Assembly: GCA_946482545.1 (NCBI GenBank)
Contig: CAMLRX010000010.1
Location: 1-54,332, forward strand
DNA length: 54,332 bases
Reading direction: 5' to 3'
Source: an uncultured Flavihumibacter sp.
GTDB taxonomy: Bacteria > Bacteroidota > Bacteroidia > Chitinophagales > Chitinophagaceae
In this document: positions 34,664 to 43,310 of the stretch, piece after piece
Layout: each line of letters begins with the position of its first letter
Numbering within the stretch: position 1 is the stretch's first letter
The notes under the pieces: generated by a model
Told to the model about the DNA's origin: nothing
What the model saw: only the letters and a program-made list of their open reading frames with translations
Databases searched by the model: none
Made by a program: the position numbers and the translations under genes

Positions 34664-37600
34664 TTATCGGAAGAACCTGGGCTTACCGCTTTCCACCAGT
34701 GTCTGGTAGGCTTTTAATGGCCCGGCTGCCCATGCGTTCACTTTCTTGACCCATGCTGCGATTTTCAGTTCCGCTTCCACCACCTGTTGCTCTTCGTAAG
34801 CACCTGGTGTAACCGGTCTTGCGGTAATTGCCTGATTGGCTTCTGAAAGCTCACTGGTGATGGTCACCTGTGGCACATTGCCATAGCCCTGACGCTCACG
34901 TTGCACGCCATTCAGTTCTTCCCGGAAGGCTTTGATGTCAGCCGCCAGTTTTTTTCCTGCCGCAACGATAGAGTCAGCTACTGCGGTGCGTTGTCCAGCA
35001 AAGGCCGCTTCCACTTTTTTCATGCTTTCTTCAGCGGCGGTCAGTTTTTCCATACCTGCTGAAAGGGAGTCGCCTGATTTCCGCAACCTGGTGAGCATGG
35101 CGCGTTGGGCCAGTTTTACCTCGTTCCTGTTCCCCAACCGTGGATCGTCCAACAGGTTGATGGTGGTGGAATCTTTTGATCCGGCGTATTCCAAAACGAG
35201 TTTGTAGGTTCCCGGAAGTGCCTGCCAGCCGCCGGGTTCAGCGTTTCTTCCGCCACCCATGGCGCCGCCGCGTCCTCCGCCTCTTCCGGCAAATCCTCCC
35301 GGCGAGCGGAATCCACGTTCTTCCATGCCCCAGTAGCGCCTGTTCAGGCCTGAGTCAGCATCCCAGCTCAGACTGCGGATGCGTTCGTTTTGCGCATTGT
35401 AAATGCTTACGCGCACCACGGAGTCGGTTTTTTCTTTTTTCGGAATATAATAGGAGATGGCCGCTCCGCGTGGACGGTTCTCTGCATCGTATAGGCCCAT
35501 CGTGCTCCATTCGTAGCCCGGCGCGTTCCTAAATTGTGCTTGTATGGCATCTGGCGCGGTAAATACTTTGAGGGCAGAAGCCGGGGACTTTCCTTTGCCC
35601 TGCGCCAGTCCGCGCAATGGTCTGATATCATCAAGAACCCATAAAGCCCTTCCGAAAGTAGCAATCACCAGGTCGGCCTCCCTTTCCTGGATCGCCAGAT
35701 CGTAGGTGGACACAGAAGGATAGCCGTTTTTCCATTGGGAGAAACTGGCGCCGCCATCAAGGCTCACCCACAACCCCTGTTCCGTTCCCACAAATACCAG
35801 ATTGGGTTCCACGGGATCCTGCAATACCGTGAGGGCGTATCCGGTAACTTTTTTCTCGTCCGCAACGCGCGACCATGTTTTGCCGTAATCCGTGGTGCGG
35901 AAAACATACGGCTTCAGGTCGCCGCGGCGGTAATCGTTGGCCACCACCCATGCTTCGCCGGCATTGTGTCTGGAGGTTCTGATCTGTGGTATCCAGCTTC
36001 CGGTGGGCATGCCCGTTATCTTGTTTCTGAAATTGGTCCAGGTTTTACCACCATCGCGCGTAAGTTGAATATTGCCATCATCGGTGCCCACCCACAAAAC
36101 ATCTTTCTCTTTGAAAGATGGTGCGATGCAGATGATGGTGTTGTAATTTTCTGCGCTGGTGATGTCCAGCGAAAGCCCACCATTCTCACTCTGGTCCTGT
36201 TGTTGTTTGTTGTTGGTGGTGAGGTCGGGTGAAATTACGGTCCAGGTGGCGCCTTTGTTGGTGCTTTTATGGAGCAACTGGCTGCCGAAATAGATTGTTT
36301 TGGGATCGAACGGATCCTGCGCCATGGCGGCGTTCCAGTTGAAGCGAAGCACAGTGTTGGTATCCGGGGAAAGTGGTTTAATGTTCCAGCGTTCGCCGGT
36401 GGGAATATGGTACCTGCCCACGCTGCCGCCCTGGCTCATGGCGTACACCCAGTTGGGGTCCTCTGCGTCGGGCATCATATCGAACCCGTCGCCTCCCCAT
36501 ATACTTTGCCAATAATAGTTTTTGATGCCACCGTTGATCCAGGTATAGGCCGGGCCGTGCCAGGAGCCATTGTCCTGCATTCCGCCCATTACATTGTAGG
36601 GTATTTGATTGTCTACCGCGATATGGTAAAATTGTCCTACGGGAAGTTTTTCATCGAACTGCCAGGATTTTCCGCGGTCGCGGGAAATGCCGATGCCACC
36701 GTCGTTGCCATCGAGTACGAAGTTTCCGTTGTTGGGATTGATCCAGAAAGCGTGATGATCGGGGTGAATTCCGCTATAAGGCAGCACCGTACTAAAGGAC
36801 TTGCCCCCGTCTTCGCTCACGGCTACCTGTTGGTAGATGAGCCAGAGCCTGTTCTCGTTCTGCGGGTCACAGAATATTTCCTGGAAATAGAAGGGGCGGT
36901 TGGTCACCCATTGCGGGTCGCTGTTCACGAGGGTCCAGTGTTTTCCGCCGTCATCGGTCTGGTACAAACCATTTTTTGTGGCTTCCACCAGGGCATAGAT
37001 GCGGTTGGGGTTGCTGCGTGAAATGGTGAGGCCTATTCTGCCGTAATCACCTTCGGGTAATCCGTGTTCTTTTCCCAGTTTCTCCCATGTTTTTCCACCG
37101 TCGAAAGTGAGGTAAAGGCCACTGCCTTTGCCACCGCTTTTAAAACTGTATGGCGTACGGAAATGTTGCCACATAGCCACGAGGAGTTTGTTGGGGTTGG
37201 ATGGGTCCATCACCATATCGCCTACGCCTGAACTGTCGTTGGTGTACAGGATTTTACTCCAGGTAGCGCCGCCGTCGGTTGTTTTGAATACGCCCCGTTC
37301 GGAGTGCGCGGCAAAGGGGTTGCCGATGGCACCTGCATAAACGGTATTCGGAGATTGCGGATCAATCAGTACACGGTGGATGTTCCTGGTTTTTTCCAGG
37401 CCCATACATTTCCAGGTATTGCCACCATCGAGGGTTTTGTAGATGCCTTCTCCCAGGCTCACGGAGTTGCGGGGGTTGCCCTCACCTGTGCCCACCCATA
37501 CTACCGAAGGATTATTTTGCTGAATGGCCAAGGATCCGATGTTGAGTATGGGCTGATCGTCGAAGACCGGCGTCCAGGCTGCACCACCGGAGGTGGTTTT

Positions 37601-37801
37601 CCAGACTCCGCCTGAAGCGGCGCCCACGTAAATGGTGTTGGGGTCGGAAGCGAGCGCATCGATGGTGGTGATGCGGCCGCTCATACCTGCAGGGCCGATG
37701 TTTCTCGGCTTCCAGCTTTTCATGGCCGCAGGTGAAACCTGTTGCGCCTGCGCGCCGGCAAATAGGAAAACAAGGGCCACAGAATGGCGCAAATTTCTCA
37801 T
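34664..37801 (-). CDS. Large secreted BNR/VPS10-fold beta-propeller protein
   Basis: 1045 residues with a Sec signal (LVFLFAGAQAQQ). Residues about 25-750 contain many BNR/sortilin-type repeats with the S/T-x-D-G-G-x-T-W Asp box: TLDGGNTWKCMG, TTDGGATWSKI, TFDGGKTWEKL, TDDGGKHWTLV, TRDGGKTWTNF, TTDYGKTWSRV. This predicts one or two beta-propellers. A linker of Gly/Arg-rich sequence (about 845-870) and an alpha-helical C-terminal region (about 890-1040, likely coiled coil) follow. Related Bacteroidota proteins are labelled glycosyl hydrolase or sialidase, but no catalytic residues of those families are evident. It is presumably periplasmic or surface, and of unknown function. Confidence 0.88.
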   Translation of the reverse strand: MRNLRHSVALVFLFAGAQAQQVSPAAMKSWKPRNIGPAGMSGRITTIDALASDPNTIYVGAASGGVWKTTSGGAAWTPVFDDQPILNIGSLAIQQNNPSVVWVGTGEGNPRNSVSLGEGIYKTLDGGNTWKCMGLEKTRNIHRVLIDPQSPNTVYAGAIGNPFAAHSERGVFKTTDGGATWSKILYTNDSSGVGDMVMDPSNPNKLLVAMWQHFRTPYSFKSGGKGSGLYLTFDGGKTWEKLGKEHGLPEGDYGRIGLTISRSNPNRIYALVEATKNGLYQTDDGGKHWTLVNSDPQWVTNRPFYFQEIFCDPQNENRLWLIYQQVAVSEDGGKSFSTVLPYSGIHPDHHAFWINPNNGNFVLDGNDGGIGISRDRGKSWQFDEKLPVGQFYHIAVDNQIPYNVMGGMQDNGSWHGPAYTWINGGIKNYYWQSIWGGDGFDMMPDAEDPNWVYAMSQGGSVGRYHIPTGERWNIKPLSPDTNTVLRFNWNAAMAQDPFDPKTIYFGSQLLHKSTNKGATWTVISPDLTTNNKQQQDQSENGGLSLDITSAENYNTIICIAPSFKEKDVLWVGTDDGNIQLTRDGGKTWTNFRNKITGMPTGSWIPQIRTSRHNAGEAWVVANDYRRGDLKPYVFRTTDYGKTWSRVADEKKVTGYALTVLQDPVEPNLVFVGTEQGLWVSLDGGASFSQWKNGYPSVSTYDLAIQEREADLVIATFGRALWVLDDIRPLRGLAQGKGKSPASALKVFTAPDAIQAQFRNAPGYEWSTMGLYDAENRPRGAAISYYIPKKEKTDSVVRVSIYNAQNERIRSLSWDADSGLNRRYWGMEERGFRSPGGFAGRGGGRGGAMGGGRNAEPGGWQALPGTYKLVLEYAGSKDSTTINLLDDPRLGNRNEVKLAQRAMLTRLRKSGDSLSAGMEKLTAAEESMKKVEAAFAGQRTAVADSIVAAGKKLAADIKAFREELNGVQRERQGYGNVPQVTITSELSEANQAITARPVTPGAYEEQQVVEAELKIAAWVKKVNAWAAGPLKAYQTLVESGKPRFFR

Positions 37802-37938
37802 GTGTTTGGTTTTTGATCTGAAAGAAGGTACAATTTAAATTAAATTCACCCATCGCGCAAAGGTTCGCTTCGATTAACGTCTAAACACCAACATCTTTCT
37901 TTTTATAGTAATATTGTCCCACAAATCAACAATTGAAC

Positions 37939-38562
37939 ATGAACAAACACCTTAAAGTAGCTACTTCACTGCTGATCGCAGGGGTTGCCGTTTCTTCTTT
38001 CGTGGCAGGTCCCGTTGTTCCCGCAAAAGCAGTTAAGACAACAGCATCCGCCCAAACGCCCATCGTTTGGAAACTGGACAAGTCCCATTCCGGCGTGAAA
38101 TTCACCGTTACCCACCTGCTGGTTTCAGAAGTGGACGGTAACTTCAAAACGTTCGACGGTACTTTCGAACACACCAAAGAAGATTTCTCCGACGCGAAGA
38201 TCACCTTCACCATCGACGCGGCTTCTGCCAACACCAACAATGAAGGACGCGACAATCACCTCAAAAAAGCTGATTTCTTCGACGTGGAAAAATACCCCAC
38301 CATCAAATTTGTAAGTACTTCCTTCAAGCCCGCTGGTGGAAAGAAGTACACGCTGACCGGCCAACTGACTGTTAAAGATGTAACCAAAACAGTTACATTC
38401 GATGTTACCTATAACGGACAGAACAGCACAGCCCGCGGCGTGAAAGCCGGCTTCAAAGCTACTACCACCATCGACCGTACTGAATACAACATCAAAGGTG
38501 GCGGTGCCGCTGTAGGAGATGATGTGGATGTGACCGTGAACATCGCCCTCGCAAAAGCTTAA
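37939..38562 (+). CDS. YceI-family periplasmic lipid-binding protein
   Basis: 207 residues from the ATG at 37939 (a TTG two codons upstream is unlikely). An N-terminal signal-like segment (LLIAGVAVSSFVAGPVVPAKA) is followed by the YceI lipocalin-like domain (about 42-205) with its typical WKLDKSHSGVKFTVTHLLVSEVDG, FTIDAASANTNNEGRDNHLK, ADFFDVEKYPTIKFVSTSF and GGGAAVGDDVDVTVNI motifs. Family members bind polyisoprenoids or other lipids in the periplasm; the physiological role is often stress or lipid transport. A bidirectional terminator follows. Confidence 0.93.
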   Translation: MNKHLKVATSLLIAGVAVSSFVAGPVVPAKAVKTTASAQTPIVWKLDKSHSGVKFTVTHLLVSEVDGNFKTFDGTFEHTKEDFSDAKITFTIDAASANTNNEGRDNHLKKADFFDVEKYPTIKFVSTSFKPAGGKKYTLTGQLTVKDVTKTVTFDVTYNGQNSTARGVKAGFKATTTIDRTEYNIKGGGAAVGDDVDVTVNIALAKA

Positions 38563-38581
38563 TCGCTAAGAAATAAAATAG

Positions 38582-38617
38582 AAAAATGGGGCATACCGGA
38601 AGGCGTGCCCCATTTTT
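38582..38617. terminator. Bidirectional terminator between yceI-like gene and COG3014 gene
   Basis: AAAAATGGGGCA (38582-38593) pairs with TGCCCCATTTTT (38606-38617), a 12-bp stem with T runs on both strands. Confidence 0.85.
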
Positions 38618-38633
38618 ATTTGTAATAATCTTA

Positions 38634-40085
38634 TCAGAACCTGAAGTTTCTTACCTGTAATCCACCCGTACCTTCTACTTCCAGTACTTTCGGCGAGGCA
38701 TATCCTTTTTGCCCGATATTCAATTTGTTGGGACCTTTCTGCAAAGGAATCCTGGTGTATTCAATAAATGCGGGAAGGCTTTGCCAGTTGCGGGTATCGG
38801 CTTTTTCGGAGGCAAGGGCCAGCGCCTGGAAAAGCAAGCCTACTGCAGCACCCACCGCTTCGGCGTTCTCTTCTTTTTTATTTTCATCTTTTTTCTTGCT
38901 GTTGCTTTTGGCGATGGACTCGCTTGCGGCACGGGCACCACTTTCCGCGAGTTTCTTTATGGCCAGGCGGGTGAGGGCGGCCGTTATATCCTTCAACCTG
39001 CGTTCTTTCATCGTTTCGATGGCCACCGCATTGATGTTCTGTACCATTTCGGACTGGTAGCGCTGTTCGTTCAGGGAGATGCTTCCATTCGATGGCATTG
39101 AACTGGTTACCATGTATTTCGGTAATGCTATACGGAAAGTGCGCAGATCCCCGATGTCCGTACTATTGTTGTTGTAACGCGCCACATCAAAAGGAATATT
39201 GAACGCGCCTGTTGGGTCTGTAAAAAAGAAAGCGCCTCCCGCTCCTTTTACGAGGGAAAAGAACAAGTTCTCTTCTTCCTTCACGGGAGCCCGGCCACTT
39301 TCCATGAACACCACCAATGAGCCGCCTTCCGGAGCTTTGGATGGATCATATGCCCTACCGAATATATTTTCGAAGCGTTCCTGTTCAGTGGTGAAACCAT
39401 TGGCGTGCGCTGTTCTTAGTAAATCTTCCTTGAGTTGCTGCGGGATGGTGACGCCGTACCATGTGCTGTCTTTCTGTGTGAGGTAAGTTTCAACGGCGTT
39501 GCGGTAGGAGATGAACGCGTTGTTGAGGTCTCCGGCTGATTCATAAATGATACCCTGGAGGTTGAGTGAAAAAGCGTCTCTGCTGTAGCGGTTCTCTTTT
39601 TCATTGGTCTGATCCATATGGTCGTTGGTGGCCAGCGAAATGCGGCGGGCTTCCACCAGTGCATCTTCGGTTCTGCCAAGATAGGTATAGTTCAGCGCCT
39701 TATAATAATGGAGCATGAAACGTTCGAAAGGTTCACCACGGTAGGTTTGCATCATCGGGTTGAGGATGGTTCCTTTGGTAACGTCCGCGGCATCTTTGTA
39801 CCGGACTTCGGCTATACGGTCTGCTTCATTAAGGAAACGGTTACTGCTGTCATAAAGCCCCATCAGGTGGGCCATCCGTCCTTTTTCAGCATAATACAGG
39901 AAAAGGTTCCTCGGTTTTTGCAGAAACTTAATATCATCCAGCGTCCGGAAGGCATTGTTGAAACGGCCAGCTTCCATCTGCCCATAATACTTTTGTATTT
40001 TCTGGTTGTAACTCCCGCAGGAAAACAAGAAAGGTACCAACACCAGGAGTGCCGGTACCCTTGCTATCGTAAATAACAATCGCAT
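38634..40085 (-). CDS. COG3014-type lipoprotein with TPR-like repeats
   Basis: 483 residues, lipoprotein signal (LVPFLFSC, cysteine near 23). The N-terminal half is helical TPR-like (QKIQKYYGQMEAGRFNNAFRTLDDI, YYKALNYTYLGRTEDALVEARRI, GDLNNAFISYRNAVETYL). The middle has a putative beta-rich part (LVVFMESGRAPVKEEENLFFSL), and a Lys/Glu-rich low-complexity stretch (about 395-415) follows. COG3014 proteins are generally encoded next to LpoB-like proteins, as here (20 bp gap), and may help regulate envelope assembly. Function unproven. Both face the same terminator at the 3' end. Confidence 0.82.
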   Translation of the reverse strand: MRLLFTIARVPALLVLVPFLFSCGSYNQKIQKYYGQMEAGRFNNAFRTLDDIKFLQKPRNLFLYYAEKGRMAHLMGLYDSSNRFLNEADRIAEVRYKDAADVTKGTILNPMMQTYRGEPFERFMLHYYKALNYTYLGRTEDALVEARRISLATNDHMDQTNEKENRYSRDAFSLNLQGIIYESAGDLNNAFISYRNAVETYLTQKDSTWYGVTIPQQLKEDLLRTAHANGFTTEQERFENIFGRAYDPSKAPEGGSLVVFMESGRAPVKEEENLFFSLVKGAGGAFFFTDPTGAFNIPFDVARYNNNSTDIGDLRTFRIALPKYMVTSSMPSNGSISLNEQRYQSEMVQNINAVAIETMKERRLKDITAALTRLAIKKLAESGARAASESIAKSNSKKKDENKKEENAEAVGAAVGLLFQALALASEKADTRNWQSLPAFIEYTRIPLQKGPNKLNIGQKGYASPKVLEVEGTGGLQVRNFRF

Positions 40086-40105
40086 GGGAAATGCTTTTGC
40101 GGGCG

Positions 40106-40690
40106 TTAATTTTTTACGTATTTGGCGATCTTCTTATCGCCTATCCACACCACTTCGTTGGTTTCAATATTGGTGAGTTCCAGGTTAACCTGGTAGTACA
40201 CCACCTTCTTTCTTTTGTGAGAATCCACGATAGAGTTGATGGAGCCCTGGAGAATATAATCAGCGCCGTTCTCGAGGCCGAATTTCTTCATGGTGGAAGC
40301 GGATGCGTTGGTTTGCTGGTCGGCTTTTTCAGCGCGCAGTTCTTCCCTTTTCTTTCCGCCCTGCACCAGGCCTACTTTATTGCTGCTGATGAAACTTCTT
40401 TCCACATCTTTCACGAAGGTCTCGGCTTCAATATGTTCGTGGCTCTTGTTCTGCACCATACCTACAATTACCACAGGCTTCTTTCCTTTTGCCTGCATGT
40501 GGTTGGTAACCCAATCGGCACGGAGTACGTCTCCGGTCATTTCTTCTGCGGTGAGTCTTGAATCGGTATTGTTCCAGCGGCCGCTGAGGTCAATCTGTTC
40601 TGAACTGTCGATACGGGTTACGTTCCTGCTGCAGGAAACGAAAGAGAATGCTGAAGTAGCGAGCAATGTTGCGTAAAGAAAATTTTTCAT
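40106..40690 (-). CDS. LpoB-like lipoprotein (penicillin-binding protein activator family)
   Basis: 194 residues with lipobox FSFVSC (cysteine near residue 20). The mature part matches the COG3417/LpoB alpha/beta fold: VTRIDSSEQIDLSGRWNNTDSRLTAEEM, PVVIVGMVQNKSHEHIEAETFVKDVERSF and ADYILQGSINSIVDSHKRKKVVYYQVNLELTNIET. In E. coli LpoB activates PBP1b from the outer membrane; in Bacteroidota the partner is unknown and the pairing with a COG3014 gene suggests a distinct complex. Two hydrophobic strands precede EVVWIGDKKIAKYVKN at the end. It is transcribed from a region holding a GTTCAG palindrome, listed separately. Confidence 0.85.
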   Translation of the reverse strand: MKNFLYATLLATSAFSFVSCSRNVTRIDSSEQIDLSGRWNNTDSRLTAEEMTGDVLRADWVTNHMQAKGKKPVVIVGMVQNKSHEHIEAETFVKDVERSFISSNKVGLVQGGKKREELRAEKADQQTNASASTMKKFGLENGADYILQGSINSIVDSHKRKKVVYYQVNLELTNIETNEVVWIGDKKIAKYVKN

Positions 40691-40713
40691 GAGCTGTACA
40701 ATTAAGGGGATAA

Positions 40714-40729
40714 GTTCAGTCTACTGAAC
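40714..40729. promoter_or_regulatory. 16-bp palindromic operator candidate upstream of the lpoB-like gene
   Basis: GTTCAGT (40714-40720) CT ACTGAAC (40723-40729) is a perfect inverted repeat, 24 bp from the lpoB-like start. A third half-site CTGAAC lies at 40764-40769. A near-consensus -7 (TAATTTTC on the minus strand, near 40750-40757) lies between them. Confidence 0.5.
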
Positions 40730-40759
40730 GTATAATTAAATGTTGATTTGAAAATTAGC

Positions 40760-41185
40760 TTATCTGAACATCCAGTGCCAGAAGAAGGGCGAGCCAATTG
40801 TACCCCAGGTTACCGGGTTGTTCCAGGAGCTGCGGTAAGGACGGTAGAAGTTGTTGTTGAAACGGTTTCCGCGGAAATAGTAATCGTCATAGTAACGATT
40901 GTTCCAGTTCCAATTGTCGTAATTGTTCCACCTTGCCCGTTCGAGTCTCCTTTGTTGCCGGAACTCACGGCGTTCTTCCCGCGCTTCTGCTTTGTCGGCG
41001 AGGTAGTCGATAGCCTTATAAGTATTTTGAGCAGTAGTAGACTGGTAGTTGTTTACAGAGTCGGCCAGCTTCATGTATTTATCACGACTTTGAGCGAAGT
41101 TGGGATTCTGGTCAGGCGCCAGGTTCTGGGCCATGGCCAGCGCGCCGGAACATACAAATAATGCGGTGAGTAAAATACGGTTCAT
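40760..41185 (-). CDS. Hypothetical exported protein, Arg/Tyr/Asn-rich
   Basis: 141 residues with a Sec signal (SGALAMAQ). The mature protein has a helical part (FAQSRDKYMKLADSVNNYQ, ADKAEAREERREFRQQRR) and a low-complexity stretch rich in Asn, Tyr, Arg and Trp (NNYDNWNWNNRYYDDYYF), ending near TWGTIGSPFFWHWMFR. No family was recognised. It precedes the lpoB-like and COG3014 genes on the same strand (69 bp gap, with the palindromic site in between). An exact TAATTTTG -7 element (41218-41225, minus) lies about 33 bp upstream of its start. A role in envelope maintenance is guessed only from context. Confidence 0.75.
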   Translation of the reverse strand: MNRILLTALFVCSGALAMAQNLAPDQNPNFAQSRDKYMKLADSVNNYQSTTAQNTYKAIDYLADKAEAREERREFRQQRRLERARWNNYDNWNWNNRYYDDYYFRGNRFNNNFYRPYRSSWNNPVTWGTIGSPFFWHWMFR

Positions 41186-41217
41186 CGTGTATGTATTTTG
41201 GTGATGAAGGATAAGGT

Positions 41218-41225
41218 CAAAATTA
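41218..41225 (-). promoter_or_regulatory. TAnnTTTG -7 element of the hypothetical-lpoB-COG3014 unit
   Basis: TAATTTTG on the minus strand; predicted transcript start near 41211, 26 nt before the ATG at 41185. Confidence 0.6.
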
Positions 41226-41239
41226 ATTTTCAGCCCGTT

Positions 41240-41273
41240 AAACCGCTGTTAAGAACTGGACGAACGGCGGTTT
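41240..41273. promoter_or_regulatory. Inverted repeat upstream of that promoter
   Basis: AAACCGCTGTT (41240-41250) pairs with AACGGCGGTTT (41263-41273), ten of eleven positions Watson-Crick. It lies at about -29 to -62 relative to the predicted start, where activators or repressors bind. Confidence 0.4.
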
Positions 41274-41408
41274 ACCACATCAATTTAACATATTTATGCT
41301 TTTATGAGAAATGTGAAGTGAATACTGGTAAGCATTGGGTTTAAGCAAAACATATTCATGTGGCAGGTTTTTAAGGGAAAATAATCAGAAAGTTGAATTA
41401 ATATAACA

Positions 41409-41444
41409 AAACAGGGCGCTTCTTTAAGTAGAAGCGCCCTGTTT
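41409..41444. terminator. Bidirectional terminator of msrB
   Basis: A perfect 15-bp stem (41409-41423 with 41430-41444), AAACAGGGCGC on the left arm, with a 6-nt loop. T runs exist on both strands; it lies 20 bp from the msrB stop. Confidence 0.85.
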
Positions 41445-41464
41445 CAGATGGTATCAAACATAAA

Positions 41465-41989
41465 CTATTTCTTCTTTTCAAAATCCAGGATCACACCATT
41501 GATACAATACCGCAAGCCCGTAGGCGGAGGACCGTCTTCAAAAACATGTCCCAGGTGAGCTTTGCAGCGTCCGCATTGTACTTCGGTGCGCACCATTCCA
41601 TGCGAATGGTCCGGCGTGTAAATGATGGAGCCTTTGCTTACCGGCTCATAAAAACTTGGCCAGCCGCAGCCGCTTTCAAATTTGGTATCGCTTTTAAAAA
41701 GTGCGTTTCCACAGGCGCGGCAATAATAGGTGCCAATCTCCTTAGAGGTCTCGTATTTACTGGTAAACGGCCTTTCCGTTCCCTTCATCCGGGCAATCTG
41801 GAACACATCGGTGGGAAGGACTTTTTTCCATTCTTCATCGCTTATTTCAACTTTTGAGGAGTCTGTGCGGGAGTAAGCCGCAATCTTTTTTTCTTCTGAT
41901 TGCATGGTGGAATCTTTTTTTGGCTTTTGCTGGGAATACGAACATTGTGCGAACAACAAAGGTACCAGCACTATGATTGAAAATTTCAT
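41465..41989 (-). CDS. msrB: Peptide-methionine (R)-S-oxide reductase, lipoprotein form
   Basis: 174 residues starting at the ATG at 41989, chosen because the exact TATGTTTG promoter element (42014-42021, minus) leaves no room for the longer upstream frame. A lipoprotein-like signal (VLVPLLFAQC) is followed by the MsrB domain (about 50-172): zinc-binding CRAC and CGRC pairs, GCGWPSF, and catalytic Cys162 in RYCINGVILDF. It reduces methionine-R-sulfoxide in proteins; the lipobox implies the periplasm or outer membrane rather than the cytosol. A strong terminator follows. Confidence 0.93.
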   Translation of the reverse strand: MKFSIIVLVPLLFAQCSYSQQKPKKDSTMQSEEKKIAAYSRTDSSKVEISDEEWKKVLPTDVFQIARMKGTERPFTSKYETSKEIGTYYCRACGNALFKSDTKFESGCGWPSFYEPVSKGSIIYTPDHSHGMVRTEVQCGRCKAHLGHVFEDGPPPTGLRYCINGVILDFEKKK

Positions 41990-42013
41990 TCCGGTGAATT
42001 TAAACATTGATAA

Positions 42014-42021
42014 CAAACATA
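42014..42021 (-). promoter_or_regulatory. TAnnTTTG -7 element of msrB
   Basis: TATGTTTG on the minus strand, 24 bp before the msrB ATG. It fixes the start at 41989. Confidence 0.65.
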
Positions 42022-42208
42022 CGGAAGGGTGGTTCATCGGGATGTGGCGAAGAAACTTCTTTAACACAATCTTGAAATCAGGAATTGAATTTGAAAAATA
42101 TCAAACAAAACCCGTGATTTTTAGAGTAATAAGCAAGGCAGTTTGATTTTCTGATGGTTTATGCAACTATAAAACTAAAAATGTAACCTTTTTTTAATGA
42201 AGTTCGGG

Positions 42209-42216
42209 TATATTTG
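42209..42216 (+). promoter_or_regulatory. TAnnTTTG -7 element of adk
   Basis: TATATTTG, 25 bp before the ATG at 42242; predicted transcript start near 42223. Confidence 0.65.
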
Positions 42217-42241
42217 TCCACTCAATCTGCAAGTTAAAAAC

Positions 42242-42829
42242 ATGTTCAATTTAATTTTATTCGGCCCTCCGGGCAGTGGCAAGGGAACGCAGTCGGAAAA
42301 CCTGATCAAGAAGTACGGGTTAAAGCACCTGTCAACAGGAGATATCCTGCGCAGTGAAATTGCGGGACAAACGGCACTTGGCCTGGAAGCGAAAAGTTTC
42401 ATGGACAAAGGGCAACTCGTTCCGGACGAAGTGGTGATTGGTATGATCAGTTCCGCCCTGGAAGCAAATCCTGAAGCAGCGGGCTTTTTGTTTGACGGCT
42501 TTCCCCGTACCACCGCACAGGCTGAAGCCCTGGATAAGTTATTGTCGCTCAAAAAAACGGAGATCGCCGTGGTGCTTGCCCTGGAAGTGTCTGAGGAAGA
42601 ACTCGTGAAACGCTTGCTGAACAGGGGAAAAACCTCCGGAAGAAGCGATGATACCAGCGAAGAAATCGTACGTGCGAGAATTGTGGAATACCACGCGAAA
42701 ACTTCCGCCGTAGCCGACTATTACCGCCAGTTTGATAAGGTAGAATCCATTAAAGGAGAAGGCTCTGTGGACGAAATCTTCGATGCACTCTGCAAACAAA
42801 TAGACGTCAGAATGGAAGAGGCCATCTGA
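42242..42829 (+). CDS. adk: Adenylate kinase
   Basis: 195 residues from the ATG at 42242 (a longer frame overlaps the promoter). P-loop GPPGSGKGTQS (about 7-17), LSTGDILRSEIAG, LVPDEVVIGMI, GFLFDGFPRTTAQAEAL (the adenylate kinase signature) and NRGKTSGRSDDTSEEIV are all present. The LID is short, as in non-zinc short-type enzymes, and there are no cysteines in that region. It converts ATP plus AMP to two ADP in the cytosol. It stands alone, followed by a strong terminator. Confidence 0.97.
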   Translation: MFNLILFGPPGSGKGTQSENLIKKYGLKHLSTGDILRSEIAGQTALGLEAKSFMDKGQLVPDEVVIGMISSALEANPEAAGFLFDGFPRTTAQAEALDKLLSLKKTEIAVVLALEVSEEELVKRLLNRGKTSGRSDDTSEEIVRARIVEYHAKTSAVADYYRQFDKVESIKGEGSVDEIFDALCKQIDVRMEEAI

Positions 42830-42847
42830 TCATTTTATACCCGACTT

Positions 42848-42879
42848 AAAAAGCGTATCGGCAACGATGCGCTTTTTTT
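42848..42879 (+). terminator. Rho-independent terminator of adk
   Basis: A 13-bp stem AAAAAGCGTATCG (42848-42860) with CGATGCGCTTTTT (42865-42877), one G-U pair, and a GCAA (GNRA) loop, then T. Confidence 0.9.
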
Positions 42880-43310
42880 ATGCCTGTACACTTCAAAAAG
42901 TGGCCCATTCGCCTTAAAATGCGCTTGCCATTTTTTAACGCTCCGCGTCGTGGTGCCGTTGCGAGCAATAATTACAAGAGAACGAAATCCTCCTACTGGA
43001 AAAAGTACCGTGGAAACCCCCTACATTCAACCAGAAAAAAACCGGACACCGCGTAAGATATAACGGCGTACCACACCGGAAAACAACGTCGGTGGCACCG
43101 ACCCCCCGGAATTTCTCCCCATTCCTCCGGTTTAACAAAATCTGGCACACCCCGTTAAAACACGCTCCTTCCAGTAGAAAAACACCATCCTGTATTTTGT
43201 CATTCCGGGAAATGCTACTTTCGGGTTGGTGAAGAAAGTCGCGGTGTTGATGGAACAGATTCCTCCATCAAACCAGGGAAGGAGTATATTTAAAGAAGAA
43301 AATTTGCCGT
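42880..43310. other. 431-bp intergenic gap upstream of paaZ
   Basis: No gene is supported. It holds a near-consensus -7 (TACTTTCG, 43216-43223) and, in the predicted leader, an inverted repeat TTGATGGA (43247-43254) / TCCATCAA (43264-43271) that could be a hairpin or an operator. The left 250 bp show no repeat or reading frame with coding character. Confidence 0.5.

Noticed and set aside
36269..37021. 250-codon plus-strand frame inside the BNR-repeat gene
   Set aside because: Antisense to the propeller repeats; no signal, motif or start context.
42935..43150. 71-codon minus-strand frame in the gap upstream of paaZ
   Set aside because: Cys/His/Arg-rich random-looking product, no promoter, overlaps no conserved feature; treated as non-coding.
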